Source of the DNA: Acorus gramineus
Taxonomy: Eukaryota > Streptophyta > Magnoliopsida > Acorales > Acoraceae
DNA length: 64,000 nt
Direction: 5' to 3'
Assembly: GCA_030737835.1 (NCBI GenBank)
Contig: CM060850.1
Span: 24,779,774 to 24,843,773 of the forward strand
Below, in pieces: positions 43,701 through 55,700 of the stretch. The notes beneath the pieces were generated by a model. The model did no database searches, was not told where the DNA came from, and worked only from the letters and a program-made list of their open reading frames with translations. The position numbers and the translations under genes were made by a program. How positions within the stretch are numbered: position 1 is the first letter of the stretch; each line of letters opens with the position of its first letter.

Positions 43701-45082
43701 TCACAGTAAAATACAAGGCTGATGGGGCTGTTGAGCGCTATAAGGCACGCCTTGTTGCAAAAGGTTTCACTCAGACTCCAGGGAAGGATTTCCATGCTAC
43801 ATTTGCTCCTGTTGCCAAGCTGACTACTGTTCGGCTTCTTGTCTCTCTTGCTGCTTGTCACAACTGGCCTCTTCATCAGATGGATGTGAAGAATGCTTTT
43901 CTTCATGGCGACTTGACAGAGAAAATTTATATGGATCCTCCGCCTGGTTTTCGTCTTCAGGGGGAGTATTCCGGGAAGGTCTGTCTTCTTCTCAAGTCTC
44001 TATATGGACTGAAGCAATCACCGAGAGCATGGTTTCAAAGATTCAGTGTAATCATTCTCTCTCTTGGATTCACTCGTTGTCATGCTGATCATACTTGCTT
44101 CATTCGTCGAAGTAATGGACGGTGCACCATTGTTCTAGTTTACGTGGATGATATCATTATCACAGGAGATGATGCTGATTACATTGTTAGAGTGAAGACT
44201 GAGCTTGGACATGCGTTTGATGTGAAGGATTTAGGTCCTCTTCGGTATTTTTTGGGGATTGAGATTGCTCGCTCACGCCATGGTATTTCACTCTCCCAGC
44301 GAAAATACACTCTTGACCTTCTTGAGGATACCGGTATGCTTGGATGTCGCCCTGCCACTTCTCCTATGGACCAGAACCATCGCCTTCATGTTGAATCAGG
44401 CGACCTTCTACCAGATCCTTCTTTGTATCAGCGTCTAGTGGGACGTTTGATTTACTTGACGAATACTAGACCTGATTTGACTTTTGCTGTCAGCGTGGTG
44501 AGTCAATTCATGCATGCCCCACGGACTTCTCACCTAGATGCTGTTTACCGGATTCTTCGATACTTGAAGTCATGCCCAGGTCTTGGCTTATTCTATGCTA
44601 CTAGTGCTCAGCCTATCATTTCTTGTTACACTGATGCAGATTATGCTGGTTCACTCACTGATCGTCGATCCACCTCCGGTTTCTGTACTTTCCATGGGGA
44701 CAACCTTATTTCCTGGAAAAGTAAGAAACAGAGTGTTGTCTCTCGTTCTTCTGCTGAGGCAGAATATCGTGCCATGGCCCAAGGCACATGTGAGATCATT
44801 TGGTTGCGCTCTCTTTTGACAGAGTTGGGATTCCCTGTAGCTGGTTCATCTACTTTGTTTTGTGATAACCGATCTGCCATTATGCTTGCCTCAGACTCAG
44901 TTCTTCATGAGCGGACCAAACACATTGAGGTTGACATTCACTTTCTTCGAGAGAAAGTACAGTCAGGCGCCATTGACACAGCATTTGTCTCTTCCAATGA
45001 GCAACTTGCTGATATGTTCACCAAGTCCGTTGGTCCCTTTGTTCTTCGTTCTAGCTTGATCAATATCTTCGCTCCAACTTGA
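40742..45082 (+). pseudogene. Copia gag-pol polyprotein, two frameshifts
   Basis: Domains in order: gag (40742-41560); CCHC knuckle CGHCGKTGHEKVRCF (about 41560); aspartic protease WVIDSGATEHMSG (about 41899); GAG-pre-integrase LWHARLGHVN; integrase core with DVWGP, FIDDFSRYTW and QNGVAERKNRH (about 42490-42810); reverse transcriptase with KARLVAKGFTQ, QMDVKNAFLHGDL and YVDDIIITGDD (43730-44170); RNase H with TDADYAGSLTDRRSTSG and CDNRSA, and the end ADMFTK (44630-45020). One base is missing near 42885, giving a stop in the integrase C-terminal region. A second frame change lies near 43690, at the start of the reverse transcriptase. All catalytic motifs are otherwise present. Confidence 0.95.
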
Positions 45083-45089
45083 GGGGAAG
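45081..45089 (+). promoter_or_regulatory. Polypurine tract
   Basis: gaggggaag lies directly before the 3' LTR, the position where plus-strand DNA synthesis is primed. It overlaps the polyprotein stop codon by two bases. Confidence 0.85.
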
Positions 45090-45355
45090 TATTGGATAGA
45101 CCTATTCCTGGAGGCCCGGGGGTTGGGGGGCAACGCCCCCCATGGGCCGCAGGCCCCCCCGGGCCGGAGGGAATAGGCCCATGTGGGGAATCACCGATTG
45201 TGGGCGTACGGGGGTTCGGGGGCAGCGCCCCCGACTCGAATTTTTGTCATGGGTATTTTGGTCTTTTTCTGTTTTAGGGTTTGTACATCTTGTAACTATA
45301 TAAGGGGCCTTTCGGCCTCCATTACGTAATATACATTATTCCATTTATTTCTTCT
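45090..45355 (+). repeat. 3' LTR of the Copia element
   Basis: 266 bp, matching the 5' LTR. It has an extra GC-rich block of about 60 bp near the left end (about 45124-45182) able to fold on itself (ggcccatg and catgggcc arms). Confidence 0.9.
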
Positions 45356-45360
45356 ATAAC

Positions 45361-46230
45361 AACTCCATTTTGAGTTTTCCCGTTCACTCCAATGTTAATT
45401 TTCTCAATCGTCAGGTGCTTTAAACTAGGGGTTGCTATCGAGGAGGAAGCAACATTTAATTTGATCCTGTACGAGGCTTCTGACTACTGTGTGAGTCAAG
45501 ATAGCTTATGGTTTGACAGTGTGAGCAGGTCTCTGGTTTCCACTCGTACTGCGTTGTAAAAGCTTTACTTTCCCATTTCTTGAATTCAATTAAAATAACA
45601 TCGAGGAGGGGATCCTTTGTATTCACTTGTATATGGAGTCTGGCATATAAGATCCTAAAGTGCCTAATCGTAGAAGTGTCCCTGAATAAGGGTTTGCTAA
45701 TCAAACTTGCTAGTTTGCTGAGATAGGTAGCTGACCATAAATGAAAAGTAAGGTTAGGAAGTCTAATCCATACTACAATGTTCTCTAAACTTGCTTGCTC
45801 TATATTTGTATCTCTGCTTCACTTCAATATGATAAATGGCCCCTGGGCCATGGTCCAGAGGCCTCCTCTGAGCACATCTTGCATGTCCTCTAATAGATCA
45901 AAGCGGACTAAGGAAATATTCGTTACCCTTAAGTCCCAGAGTGATTTCAGCCTTCAAGCACAACAACTTCTTCAATAATGATATAAAAGCGGTCTAAACC
46001 AGATTTTGCCTATCATATTTCCTATGGTCATTCCCAGATTAGCTCTGAGGCTGCAACATTTTCTTCTTTGAAAATAACCACAGATGAGTTCCAAATAATC
46101 CAGTTCACCAGATCGGATAGAAGATATAGCAGATTGGAAGAGGGAAGTCCAGGAGGTAGAGGAGTTTGTGACAACCAATGGGACTTTTTTTGGTAGGGTT
46201 TACCAAAGTAGGGAAGCATGAAGGGCCTAG
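45361..46230 (-). mobile_element. LINE fragment, ORF1 (5') portion
   Basis: On the minus strand the frame at 45704-45456 contains YEWKPETCSHCQTISYLDSH. This resembles the VEYEWKPxxCxxCxxxGHxxxxC motif of plant L1 ORF1 proteins, though some zinc ligands are lost. Frames further up (46219-45970) are degraded parts of the same ORF1. Together with 39178-40393 it forms one LINE split by the Copia element. The region to about 47400, with the TIR element in between, may be more of its 5' part. Confidence 0.65.
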
Positions 46231-46301
46231 TAGCCCCTGATTAAGCTGAGAAGATGCAGAGACATTAGAGGTGGGATTACCTTTTGATGATGGAGTATAA
46301 G

Positions 46302-47221
46302 GGCCTGTTTGGTTGACAAGTGGGATTGGGATTCTGTGAATCCTGAGATTCTAAATCCAGGTGGATTGGGATTGTGAATCATGTCAACCTGTTTGGTAAA
46401 GAACATGATTAAAAAAACAGGATTGAGATTCTCAATCTCAATAATGTGTTTGGTAATGCATGGATTACAATATAAAAAATATATATTTCTAAAAATACCC
46501 AATATATATATATATCATAGCAAATTAGTTATGATATCATAGCAAAATAGTTATGATAGTAATATAATATATATATTTTTTATATATATCATAGAAAATT
46601 AGTTATGATAAATTATATGAATCTCATATCATCCAATCAATAGGTTATGAAAGCTTCCTTATTCATATATTATATAAATAAAGTAAATCAAGAGGATTTA
46701 TGAACGTGTGCATCACAATTAATGCTTGAATATATATATGTGTATATATGTATATTTTTAAATATATTTATATTCTTTATTTAAATTTATATTATATTAT
46801 ATTATATTATATATATACATATATTTATATTAAATATATTATGTTTTATATATATTATATATATGTATGTATGTATGTATATTTTTTAATATATTTATAT
46901 TATATATTTAAATATATATTATATTATATTAAATATATATATACATATATTTATATTAAATATGTTATGTTATATATATATATATATATATTATGTGTTA
47001 AGGGAGATGAAGAGCTTGGGTAAAAATGTCTTTTTTCAATCCACCTAGATTGGGATTGAGGGAATACCACCTCTTGAGAGGGATTCCCAATCCCCCTAAT
47101 CAAGGATTCCAATCCCACTCTCTCAATTCCAATCCCTCTCTTAAAATTTATCCAAATAATTTATTGACCTGGATTGGGATTCTCAATCCCAATCCACCCA
47201 GTACTTCTATCCAAACAGGCC
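46302..47221. mobile_element. TIR element with AT-microsatellite core
   Basis: The ends ggcctgtttgg and ccaaacaggcc are inverted repeats, followed inward by inverted ggattgggattg and caatcccaatcc motifs. The core (46440-47000) is almost pure A/T, with (TA)n runs and a tandem duplication of about 125 bp. Direct target repeats are unclear (tataag at left, ttaag at right). The end motif is common in PIF/Harbinger and hAT MITEs of plants. No coding sequence is credible. Confidence 0.65.
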
Positions 47222-47588
47222 TTAAGTGGTCTGGGGGGGGGGAGGTGTGGTCACACAGGGTTGGGATGTAGAACCATCAACGTCCTCTAGAGGAGGCTCC
47301 AAGGGGGGAGGTTGGCCCCAGGATAGAGGCCGACATCCAGCCACCAGAGTGAGCCCACAAGAAGATCCAGCCTAATTGCTCGCCCACCTTACGAAAAGTA
47401 AAGATTCGATCCCTCATGTTTTCAATATAGCAATATCTCCTCTAAAAAAAGCTTCTCATTTCTTGTTTATCATAGGCCTAAGCATACCTGCATGTGAGAT
47501 CATTTGGATGAAGTGCCTCTTCTTGCTATGACTCTCTTTCCTTCTGAGTTTATGGGAATTATCTCCATGTCTTTCTGAAAACATTCAC
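47222..47588. other. Spacer, possibly 5' part of the LINE
   Basis: GC-rich sequence at 47230-47400 includes a run of G. It may be the 5' leader of the minus-strand LINE. I see no gene. Confidence 0.3.
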
Positions 47589-48580
47589 CTGCACCCAGAA
47601 AACATCAAAATGTTTCCGTATTCCTTAATAAACCCACTGCCCATCATAAGATCGGTGGATTTGGGCTCTCCTTCACATGGAGCACACTTCCATCTTTCAT
47701 GATTTTCTTTGATTTGATGTTCACAGAGATACATAAGTCGCATAAACACCTGCATCATCAATGGAAATTTTACTCTCAAAATCAATTTTTGTCTGCAAAA
47801 AACCATCAATCTTCCTAGTAAATCTGTCCCATATATTTAACTAGAGAATATGGTTCTCTTTTTGTACCACTATCAATACATATTATCAATTAAAGAATCC
47901 ACAGATGTAGAGAATTTATTTGGCATTGCAAAATCTGTGTTTTATTATTATCTATAAATATTTGAATCCTTACACCCAATACCTAGTCTTTAATCTAAAG
48001 GCTAATAAAAAATTAGAATCTGTTTCTACCATGTGTGGGTAGCAAACTACTGCAAGTTGATTCATCTCTTCTATTAATGAGTTTCTTCATTTACCTACAT
48101 TGTTTCCATATTTTCTCTGGGTCTTTATGCAACGCCTGATGGTATATATATTCATGTGATGGGTCAAAGTAGTGAGGAAGGATTGGGAGTAGTTTACAGC
48201 AACATGATCCTCCTAATTCCTGATTGATTTGCATACTTTGTTTATGATGCAATGATTTTTCCAAGCTATATTTGAAATATTGTTGCAAACTTTGTGGAAT
48301 TTTGTGAGTGTTATTAAAAATTGCGGAGTATTTGACAATCAATCAGATTTTCATAGTTCAATGTATCAGCAAGTTTTTTTACACTAGGGTTGTGACTTTG
48401 AAACAATGACGTCATCCTTTAACCGCGCTCAATCATTCAAATAATGTGAATCTTTTTGTGCAGTTGTAAGGTTGGTTGACGAAGGGACCACTCATAGCTT
48501 GCTTGGGATGTCAACATCTAACTCACTTGCAATGTGCTTCGCCATTTGTTCAACAAACTTCCTTTGTGCAGATTATATAT
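47589..48580 (-). pseudogene. Unassigned gene remnant or degraded gene (exon-like pieces)
   Basis: Three minus-strand pieces look like exons. One at about 48575-48492 reads AQRKFVEQMAKHIASELDVD then IPSKL and a stop. One ending at 48095 reads HQALHKDPEKIWKQCR before a gtaaatg donor. One at 47792-47589 has a ttttttgcag acceptor and a gtgaatg donor and contains TKIDFESKISIDDAG in one frame and CEHQIKENHERWKCAPCEGE in another. The order and the early stop do not give one clean gene, and the 47.7-kb piece changes frame. I do not recognise the protein. Confidence 0.3.
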
Positions 48581-49599
48581 CTGGAAGTTATGCTAGCACG
48601 CATTTCAGCTGCAGAGCGAAGACAGTTATGATACATGGTGTATTGTATAATTATGGAATCTTATAGTTTGCTATAGTAAAATTTAACAGAAGCTCATTAT
48701 GTGAAAATAAAAGAATGTAGTTGCAGATTATGCAACTATTTTCACTCTATAATAATTGCGGAAAGAATTTTCCCAGGACCCATCGAAGATAATTAAATGT
48801 AAGCATAATCCTTTTCATATTTGTAGTGTGAGTGTTGTTGCACACACTTTACATTTTCAATAAATGCATTTGACACGGGGCAGTACCACACCACTGATGA
48901 AGATCAATTAAATTTAATGGTGCTTTCAAAATTCTTCATGAATTTGTTTTTATTAATATTTTGTATTTCAAAGTTATTATTTAGGAGCTCTTCTAAAATT
49001 CCCCCATGCATTATGATGATTCAAATAATAAGTCTTCGATTTCCATTAATGATTTATGGTGTCTTTTAGAGTTCCACGTTGAATTAAATTGGTTCATCTT
49101 AACTATGTGACTAAGGCTGTGTTTGGTTGTATGATTGTAAAACTGATTTTAGATAAAAGCTGAGTTTAAAATTGATTTTGCAGGAAATTGTTTATCCACA
49201 ACAAGTTTCTACAAATTCAAAAGTTGTTCAAACCAGTTTTCAAACGGGTCGTAAATTCATAATAAAGTGTTAAATAATTATTTCTATTCATATTCTAAAA
49301 CTTCTCTTTACAAAACGATTACACGCCTCCAGACCTTAAATTTTTTACATTTTCTTGTTCTTGGACACCAATTTTTAATGAACTACATATTTACAACAAT
49401 ATTGATATTAATTAAGAACTTTGTTAGCAGCATTTCTAGCAGCAATTATTTTTTGTAGATTTGATTATTGGACTATGTTCCATGGTTTTTCTTTTAGTAT
49501 TTTTTCAGGTAATTAAAAAAAATTGTAGTCCTTTTGTTCCTCAATATATGATTGAATGCTGAATAAAATTGAATGCCAGATTATATCTGGAGCTTATTT
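48581..49599. other. AT-rich spacer
   Basis: No gene is seen. A MITE-like end (aaggctgtgtttggttgtatg) occurs at about 49113, but I could not find its partner. Confidence 0.35.
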
Positions 49600-50400
49600 G
49601 ATGCAAATTTAAAATAGAGATGTTTTGATTCTTTCTTATTCTATTTATAAATAATTAGTTTAAATAATTATCATGCAATCATATATTTTATCAATGGATT
49701 TGAAAATATGTTTGTTTGGATATGTTTTTTAGAAATATTCATGTTGAAATATCAGGGATTTTGATAAGATATTGTCCTATCTCAATAAACTTTAGTGCCT
49801 ATAAATAAGCCTCGTTAGAGTTCAAAGGAATTGAGTTTTTATATAATTATTCTTGTAAGTTTGAAAGAGGTCTTTGGGACTCATATTTAATTTTATGATT
49901 TTGTTGAACCACAAGTTTTTCAATTTGTCCTACCCCTCACTCTGGAAAGTTTCCACTTTCAAACTTCTATTGCTTAAAAAAAACCATAAAAAAACTTCTA
50001 TAACCATTAAAAAAAAGCCAAAAAATTCCCAAAAATCTCTTTTAAACTTTAAAAAATAATTTGATGAAAACTCAATTCTATTTACCACTCTAATGCCTAT
50101 TATATATTGACACTTAAATTTGTTGAAATAAGATAATATCTTATCAAAATCCCAGCTATTTCAACAACTAATATATTAATACTAGAACAACTCAATTAAT
50201 AGATTCCTAAAACAGCCTAATCCTAACAACTTAAATATTTCTAAATCTAACAAATTCTAACCAACTTATTTTCAAATCCATAGATATAATATATGGTTAC
50301 AATTACATGACAAAAATCCCAAATTAATTATCTAAATTAATTATTTAAATAAAATAATAAAAAAATCAAAACAACCCTATTTCCATTTTGCAATAGTGAT
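49600..50400. repeat. Large foldback (inverted repeat), arms about 270-340 bp
   Basis: The left arm (about 49600-49850) and right arm (about 50061-50400) are inverse copies with moderate divergence. Matching pairs, left versus inverse right, include gggattttgataagatatt, tcaatggatttgaaaata with tctatggatttgaaaata, and gatgttttgattctttctta with gttgttttgattttttta. The loop is about 200 bp. The left arm has a promoter-like ctataaataagcc (49799). It may be a foldback transposon or two LTR-like pieces head to head. If transcribed it would form a long hairpin. Confidence 0.7.
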
Positions 50401-50831
50401 TTCTTGACAATATAAAGATCTCTTTTAAACCCTTTTATTAAAAAAAGGTTTAAATTGACTTATTGTAGATAATTTCTTGACAATATGTATTTCTTGATTG
50501 ATATGATCATTATTTAGTTTGAATAAGTCTTTCAATTTAGCCAATGTTTATCTAGTTGGGTGATTGTGTTCGGTTAGGATGCAATTCCTACTTTTATTAG
50601 ATTTGTTATTGAGTCTATTTATTTGACATTCATGAGTGGAATAAAAGAGAGAGAGAGATAATTAATTTAAGTGCTATTTAGCATTAGGAGGTTGAGTAAA
50701 TCATTTTTGAGATTCATTTATTGAATTCTAGCTCTTCTTTGAAGAGCAACCCATGATTGATTTATCCGAGTCAATTTTAATTTGGAATTAATTTTTGTGC
50801 AAAATGTATATCATCTGGCTAATTAAATATA

Positions 50832-51561
50832 GGAAAAAATTGATATAATTTACTAGAAAGTTAGCTAAATTGGTTTTAATCCCTATAAAGTTATAAAAGT
50901 TTTATAGGTCCACAGAAAATATGTATGGTTAGCGAATTTAGTCATTGAGTTAAATTGCTGCAATAAATACATTCAAATAAGTTCTTACAAAATATAAAAA
51001 ATCTGATTTAGTCCTTCTAATGACAAAAATGTCTCTGTTTCCTAAAAATTCTTATGCTATCCTATACTCACCGATGGTAAAAAAAATAAGAGAAAAATCG
51101 ATACAACTACCTGAAAAGTTATGAAAATAATAATAAAAAATCCTTATAAAATCAGTAAATTCCCATAAAGTCAATTTATAAATATGGTTATTGTATTACA
51201 ATAATTTATCAATCAAATTTTAAAAGATTATTGTAGTAATTTATCATGTATGATTAGAGTCAATCACAATTCTGATTAGTCTCAGTTACATATGGACTAA
51301 AATAAATATTGTCTAATAAGAAAGGGACCTAAGCGGATTTATCGATTTTATAAGGACATTTTCCGATTTTCGTAAGGGGTGAGAGCATTCTAATAACTTT
51401 TAATGTGTAGTTATGGTTAACCATGTACCTGGTTAGTTGGGGTGATGGTAGGGACTGAAAAAATATTTTTTTGATAACATAGTGTCCTGGGGTGTTTTTT
51501 AATTTTACAGGGATCGAAATCGATTTAGCTAACTTTTCAAAGAGTTGTATCGATTTCTACC
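50832..51561. mobile_element. Non-autonomous Mutator-like element (730 bp)
   Basis: A 9-bp target duplication, ttaaatata, lies at 50823-50831 and 51562-51570. The inverted ends run for about 75 bp: the left has gaaagttagctaaattgg and ttttaatccctataaag, the right the inverse of gaaaagttagctaaatcg and tttcgatccctgtaaaa. It is AT-rich and non-coding. Its right end was later duplicated in tandem. Confidence 0.85.
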
Positions 51562-51723
51562 TTAAATATAAGTGCTTATCTTTTGATTCTTGAATCATCA
51601 AACCATTTAACTTGACATTGAACATAGCTAACTTTCCAAAGAGTTGTATCGATTTCAACCTTAAATATAAGTGCTTATCTTTTGATTCTTGAATCATCAA
51701 ACCATTTAACTTGACATTGAACA
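51526..51723. repeat. Two-copy tandem repeat, 99-bp period
   Basis: Two nearly identical units start with tagctaacttt at 51526 and 51625. The first unit contains the right end of the Mutator-like element and its target duplication, so the tandem event came after the insertion. Confidence 0.92.
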
Positions 51724-52147
51724 ATAGCACTACTCTTCCAAACTGAATTAATTTCCATGTCTGTTTCCCTGATAAAGTGCCATAGAATTCAAGGTCATGG
51801 CGGCTTTTAAAGAGTCTAAGCACGTGCTTCTATATCAAACCCCGAATCATTCTCTTGGTGTTGAATAGGGAAAGGCAATTGAAAGAAACAATTTTGATAT
51901 TATAGATTTGAACTATATGGTCCAAATTTCAATAATTCAATGCAATGCAGTGAAGATGGTGATGGTTTTAATTTCCATCACTACTAGTCCAACGACACCA
52001 TGCCCTATTTTTGAATGAATGTCTACTGTCATTGTTAGATGATCCGTGCATGGAAAAACTAGTATAGATTGCATTTTGTTTGTAATCGATGAGTTTACAA
52101 TCACCCCACGTAACCTATGACACTGCAACCAAGATGTTGAGTCTCAT

Positions 52148-52737
52148 TAGGCCTATCAACGGGTCTGGTTTGGGTCGGGTCAGGTCGGGTCAGGGTGGGT
52201 CCGGACCTGACCATTTGATTGTTAGGTCCTTCGGGTCGGGTCTATATCGGGTCTCTGGTCGGGTCGGGTCAACCCATTAACAAGTTCAGGCTAGACAAAA
52301 AGAAGTTCAGAAACTTTTCAGGAGCCTACAATGACTTCATTTTTTTCTTCTTTTAATTAGAGTCTAATATATTATAAATAGTTATTCACTATTTTGATTT
52401 TTAAATGTTTTATGAGAGAACATTTGGAATACGGTTTGGATTATTATGTTTTTACGTGAAGTCAAAATGTTGTAAAAATATTTCAAATGTTTAAAATTTT
52501 AAATGATTATTCAATATTTAGTTATAAATGTTTGGTTGAATCACGAGTGTTAGTTTCATAAATACAAAAAATTATATAATATTTGGGTTGAGTCAATCGG
52601 GTCCAACGGATCCGGTCGGTATGGACCCAGACCCAACCCGTTTTAATTGTTGGGTCCTTCGAGTCGGGTATTTACGCTTTTTATCGGGTCAGGTTCGGGT
52701 AGGGTTTGGATCGACCCGTGACTCGTTGACAGCCGTA
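52148..52737. mobile_element. hAT-type MITE (about 590 bp)
   Basis: The ends taggcctatcaacgggtc and, on the inverse, tacggctgtcaacgagtc are imperfect inverted repeats. The flanks gtctcatt and gtctcaat match at 7 of 8 bases. Both subterminal regions are dense in gggtcgggtc motifs. It is non-coding. Confidence 0.82.
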
Positions 52738-55700
52738 GTCTCAATGTTTACCTAAAAAAAAAAAAAAACCAGTTTTAAGTATATTTTTCAACCCTTCACT
52801 TTTTTTTTAGGTAACTTACTTTTTATACATATAAAAACACAGCTTTGTAGAGTACACTCTGTGCATTGTTATGGACTATGTATATACTGTTAACTCATAA
52901 TTATTATTGATCTCATGGACATTGTTATAACAAACCCTTTACATTGTTATTATGTATCATTATGCTGTTAAATCTTGTACGCCTCCTCTTGGAGTCTTCA
53001 ATGTGGTCACACCTATGTATTAAGGGACCATGGGAAGCGGCGAACCATAAAAGAGACATGCAACAATGAAAAATGATGCCATTCTGAGATGCATAGTTCA
53101 TTCCAAGAGTCTTCACAATCTTCAATACACGATCCGACGATCGTCATGTCTCGTATTAATAGATTGTTTAATAATGATATTATGATGATGATAAATTAAG
53201 GATAACATGATTTTATGTGTTTTCAAAAGGTTAGTAGATGTTTTCTTTCAATAAACTATAAGTCATTTTCAAAATTGAATTATTTTAAAACTTTTGAAAA
53301 TCTATTTCATGTGGGCCAAATTGGATAATATTAAAATAAAATTTAAGTGACCCGTATCAAAGGAATCTTACATTATAATGTTTAATTTTTTTTCAAATAT
53401 TGATGAGTACATTGTCTAGATATGACGACTGTTTACATCCCAACAAAGTTATCATTTATGAATATCATCATCTATACCGGGTCAAAGAAAAAATAATTCC
53501 TAATTATTTATTATAATGATTAAATACTCCACCTAATCCCTTAATTATCATTTTTTTTTCTTTGAAGGTTAGTGTCTCGTGAATTTGATCCATTGACCTC
53601 CTTTATAGATTGCATGTTTGTTTAAACATTAGAACTTATTTAAGTTAAAAACAACTTAATAAAATCATAATCTCAAAGATGGAAAACGGGTGCTTTTGAT
53701 ATTATAGCTTATAAAATGCATTAATTTTTTTTTCTTTTGGACACTCATGTCCTTAATCATTTTTCTAAATAATATGTGTATCTATTTTTTTACTATTACA
53801 CTAAAAATCGCTAAACCACCTTAATTTCATCCTCTCAATTTTTTTACTATTACAAAAAAAAAAATCTTTATAAAATTAATTTTATACATAAAAATCAACT
53901 TATTTTATCAAACATAAATCAATTTTTTACTTCTACAGTTTGGGGGTATTTTTGACAATTATACAGTAAAAAACTATTTTACAACTTATTAAACAAACAT
54001 CTGATATTACTTATTTACTGTTTTTAAACAATTACAACAAACATGTCTATAATTTATCAGAAAAGCTACAATTTGTAATTTATAAGTTATAATATATAAT
54101 ATTTAAATTTAAGCTGCAATGAACATTATCAAAGAGGGTGTGTGCTAGCTGACTTAATCAAAACTCAATTCACATGGTACTCAATTCACCCGAGGCAATA
54201 TTTAAATAAAATTATTATGGTTTTGAAGATAATGCTAGTTGAAGATCCAAGGCACCACTTGCATCATTTTCAATAACAACGTTCTAGAAATCTATTTAAT
54301 TAGTCGGATGTTGTAGAAAATAGAAAGCATTTAAATTAGTCGGATGCGATGTCACACATCCACCCACTACGTCTTCACCAAATAATACGATAAGTAAATA
54401 ATCCCACAAAAGTAGTTTGGCATGGACTGGAAAATACTACCATGTGTCGTAATTGATAGACTGTCATACATGAAAGTGTTAAAATGAAGATAAACATGTT
54501 GTTGGCGCCAAAGTGGACTTTGGTGCCAATTTTTTTCTATGATAATTGATAAGGAATGAGATCTTATGTATTCTCACCACAGAAAAATTTTATGTTAATT
54601 AATTAATGAGTGTCATTCAAATGATAAAAAAAATTGAAGAGTACATGCATTAGTTTTATTATAAAAAAAAAAAATTCAATTATTATTCATGGAGAAATTT
54701 TCATTTAAATTAATAGAATATTTTTAAAATATTTTATCATCATGTACTCGTGTATGCATTATAGTTCCTATAAATAATCATAAGTACAAATTAATCTACG
54801 CAAAAGACTAAATTACATTTATAGAACTTTTATATTTCTTCAAATTTTACCCGACATTGTTTGGAAGGGTTGAAAAATTATGGATAATGTAGTCATTTCA
54901 TGGTGTGAATTAGAGTTAATTAAGATAATTTAAATTGTGATTAAATTTTGTTAAGAATAGGGATATATATAGATTCTGTGAGTTTTTAAAGACTTGTATG
55001 TCTACCCTAATTTTAATATAAATTTATATGAGATTATTCACGTTTACATATATTTAAATTTCTATAACCCATAAAAAAGCCCATCACAAATGGTATCATA
55101 AAAAATAGAATTGCTTTTTTAACGTGTTGACGTAACATATTTTTATTGGACAACATGGTCTTTTTTGTGATTCTGACGCAGTTGCTTTATCCCAGCTTGG
55201 AAAAGATTTGTCTTGCGGTGAAAGCGAGACGCCAATATGTTCTGTATTGTCTCTTCACTGTTAGAGAATCCTGAGAGATATCTCTTGTCCCGACTTAAGA
55301 ATTCAAAGCCAATGAAATATGTGGTAATACTTTTACCTTACATCATCAAATAAAACAAAATGATCACAAAATGTTATTTATTTTAAAGGAATAAATAAAT
55401 ATAGATATATGAGAATAAGTGAAAAGTAAATTGATATTTGTATTTCAAATCTTTTTAGAATAATGTTATTCAATTTAATTTATTTTATTGATATAAAAAA
55501 ACCCCACTATCAAATCAACTGTCGTCACCTCTTATAAATGAGGGAGCCCATATGTCAAATTAATTTTTCATCTTTTATAAATCATTATCCGCACCTTATT
55601 CATAATTTATCTACAACTTATTCATTATCAACAAAACTTCTTTATTGCGTTTTTGAACAAGAATAATTAAAAACATAACCAAACAGAAAATCACATATTC

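Larger units (their letters stand above)
40394..45355 (+). mobile_element. Ty1/Copia LTR retrotransposon, nearly complete, inserted in a LINE
   Basis: The two LTRs (40394-40630 and 45090-45355) flank a primer site, gag-pol and a polypurine tract. A perfect 5-bp target duplication, ataac, is present at 40389-40393 and 45356-45360. The LTRs begin with TA and end with CT, not the usual TG and CA. Domain order is gag, protease, integrase, reverse transcriptase, RNase H, which defines Copia. Two frameshifts break the polyprotein. LTR similarity is high outside one indel, so the insertion is fairly young. Confidence 0.95.

Noticed and set aside
46748-47023. Tyr/Ile-rich 91-codon frame
   Set aside because: It is made of AT microsatellite DNA.
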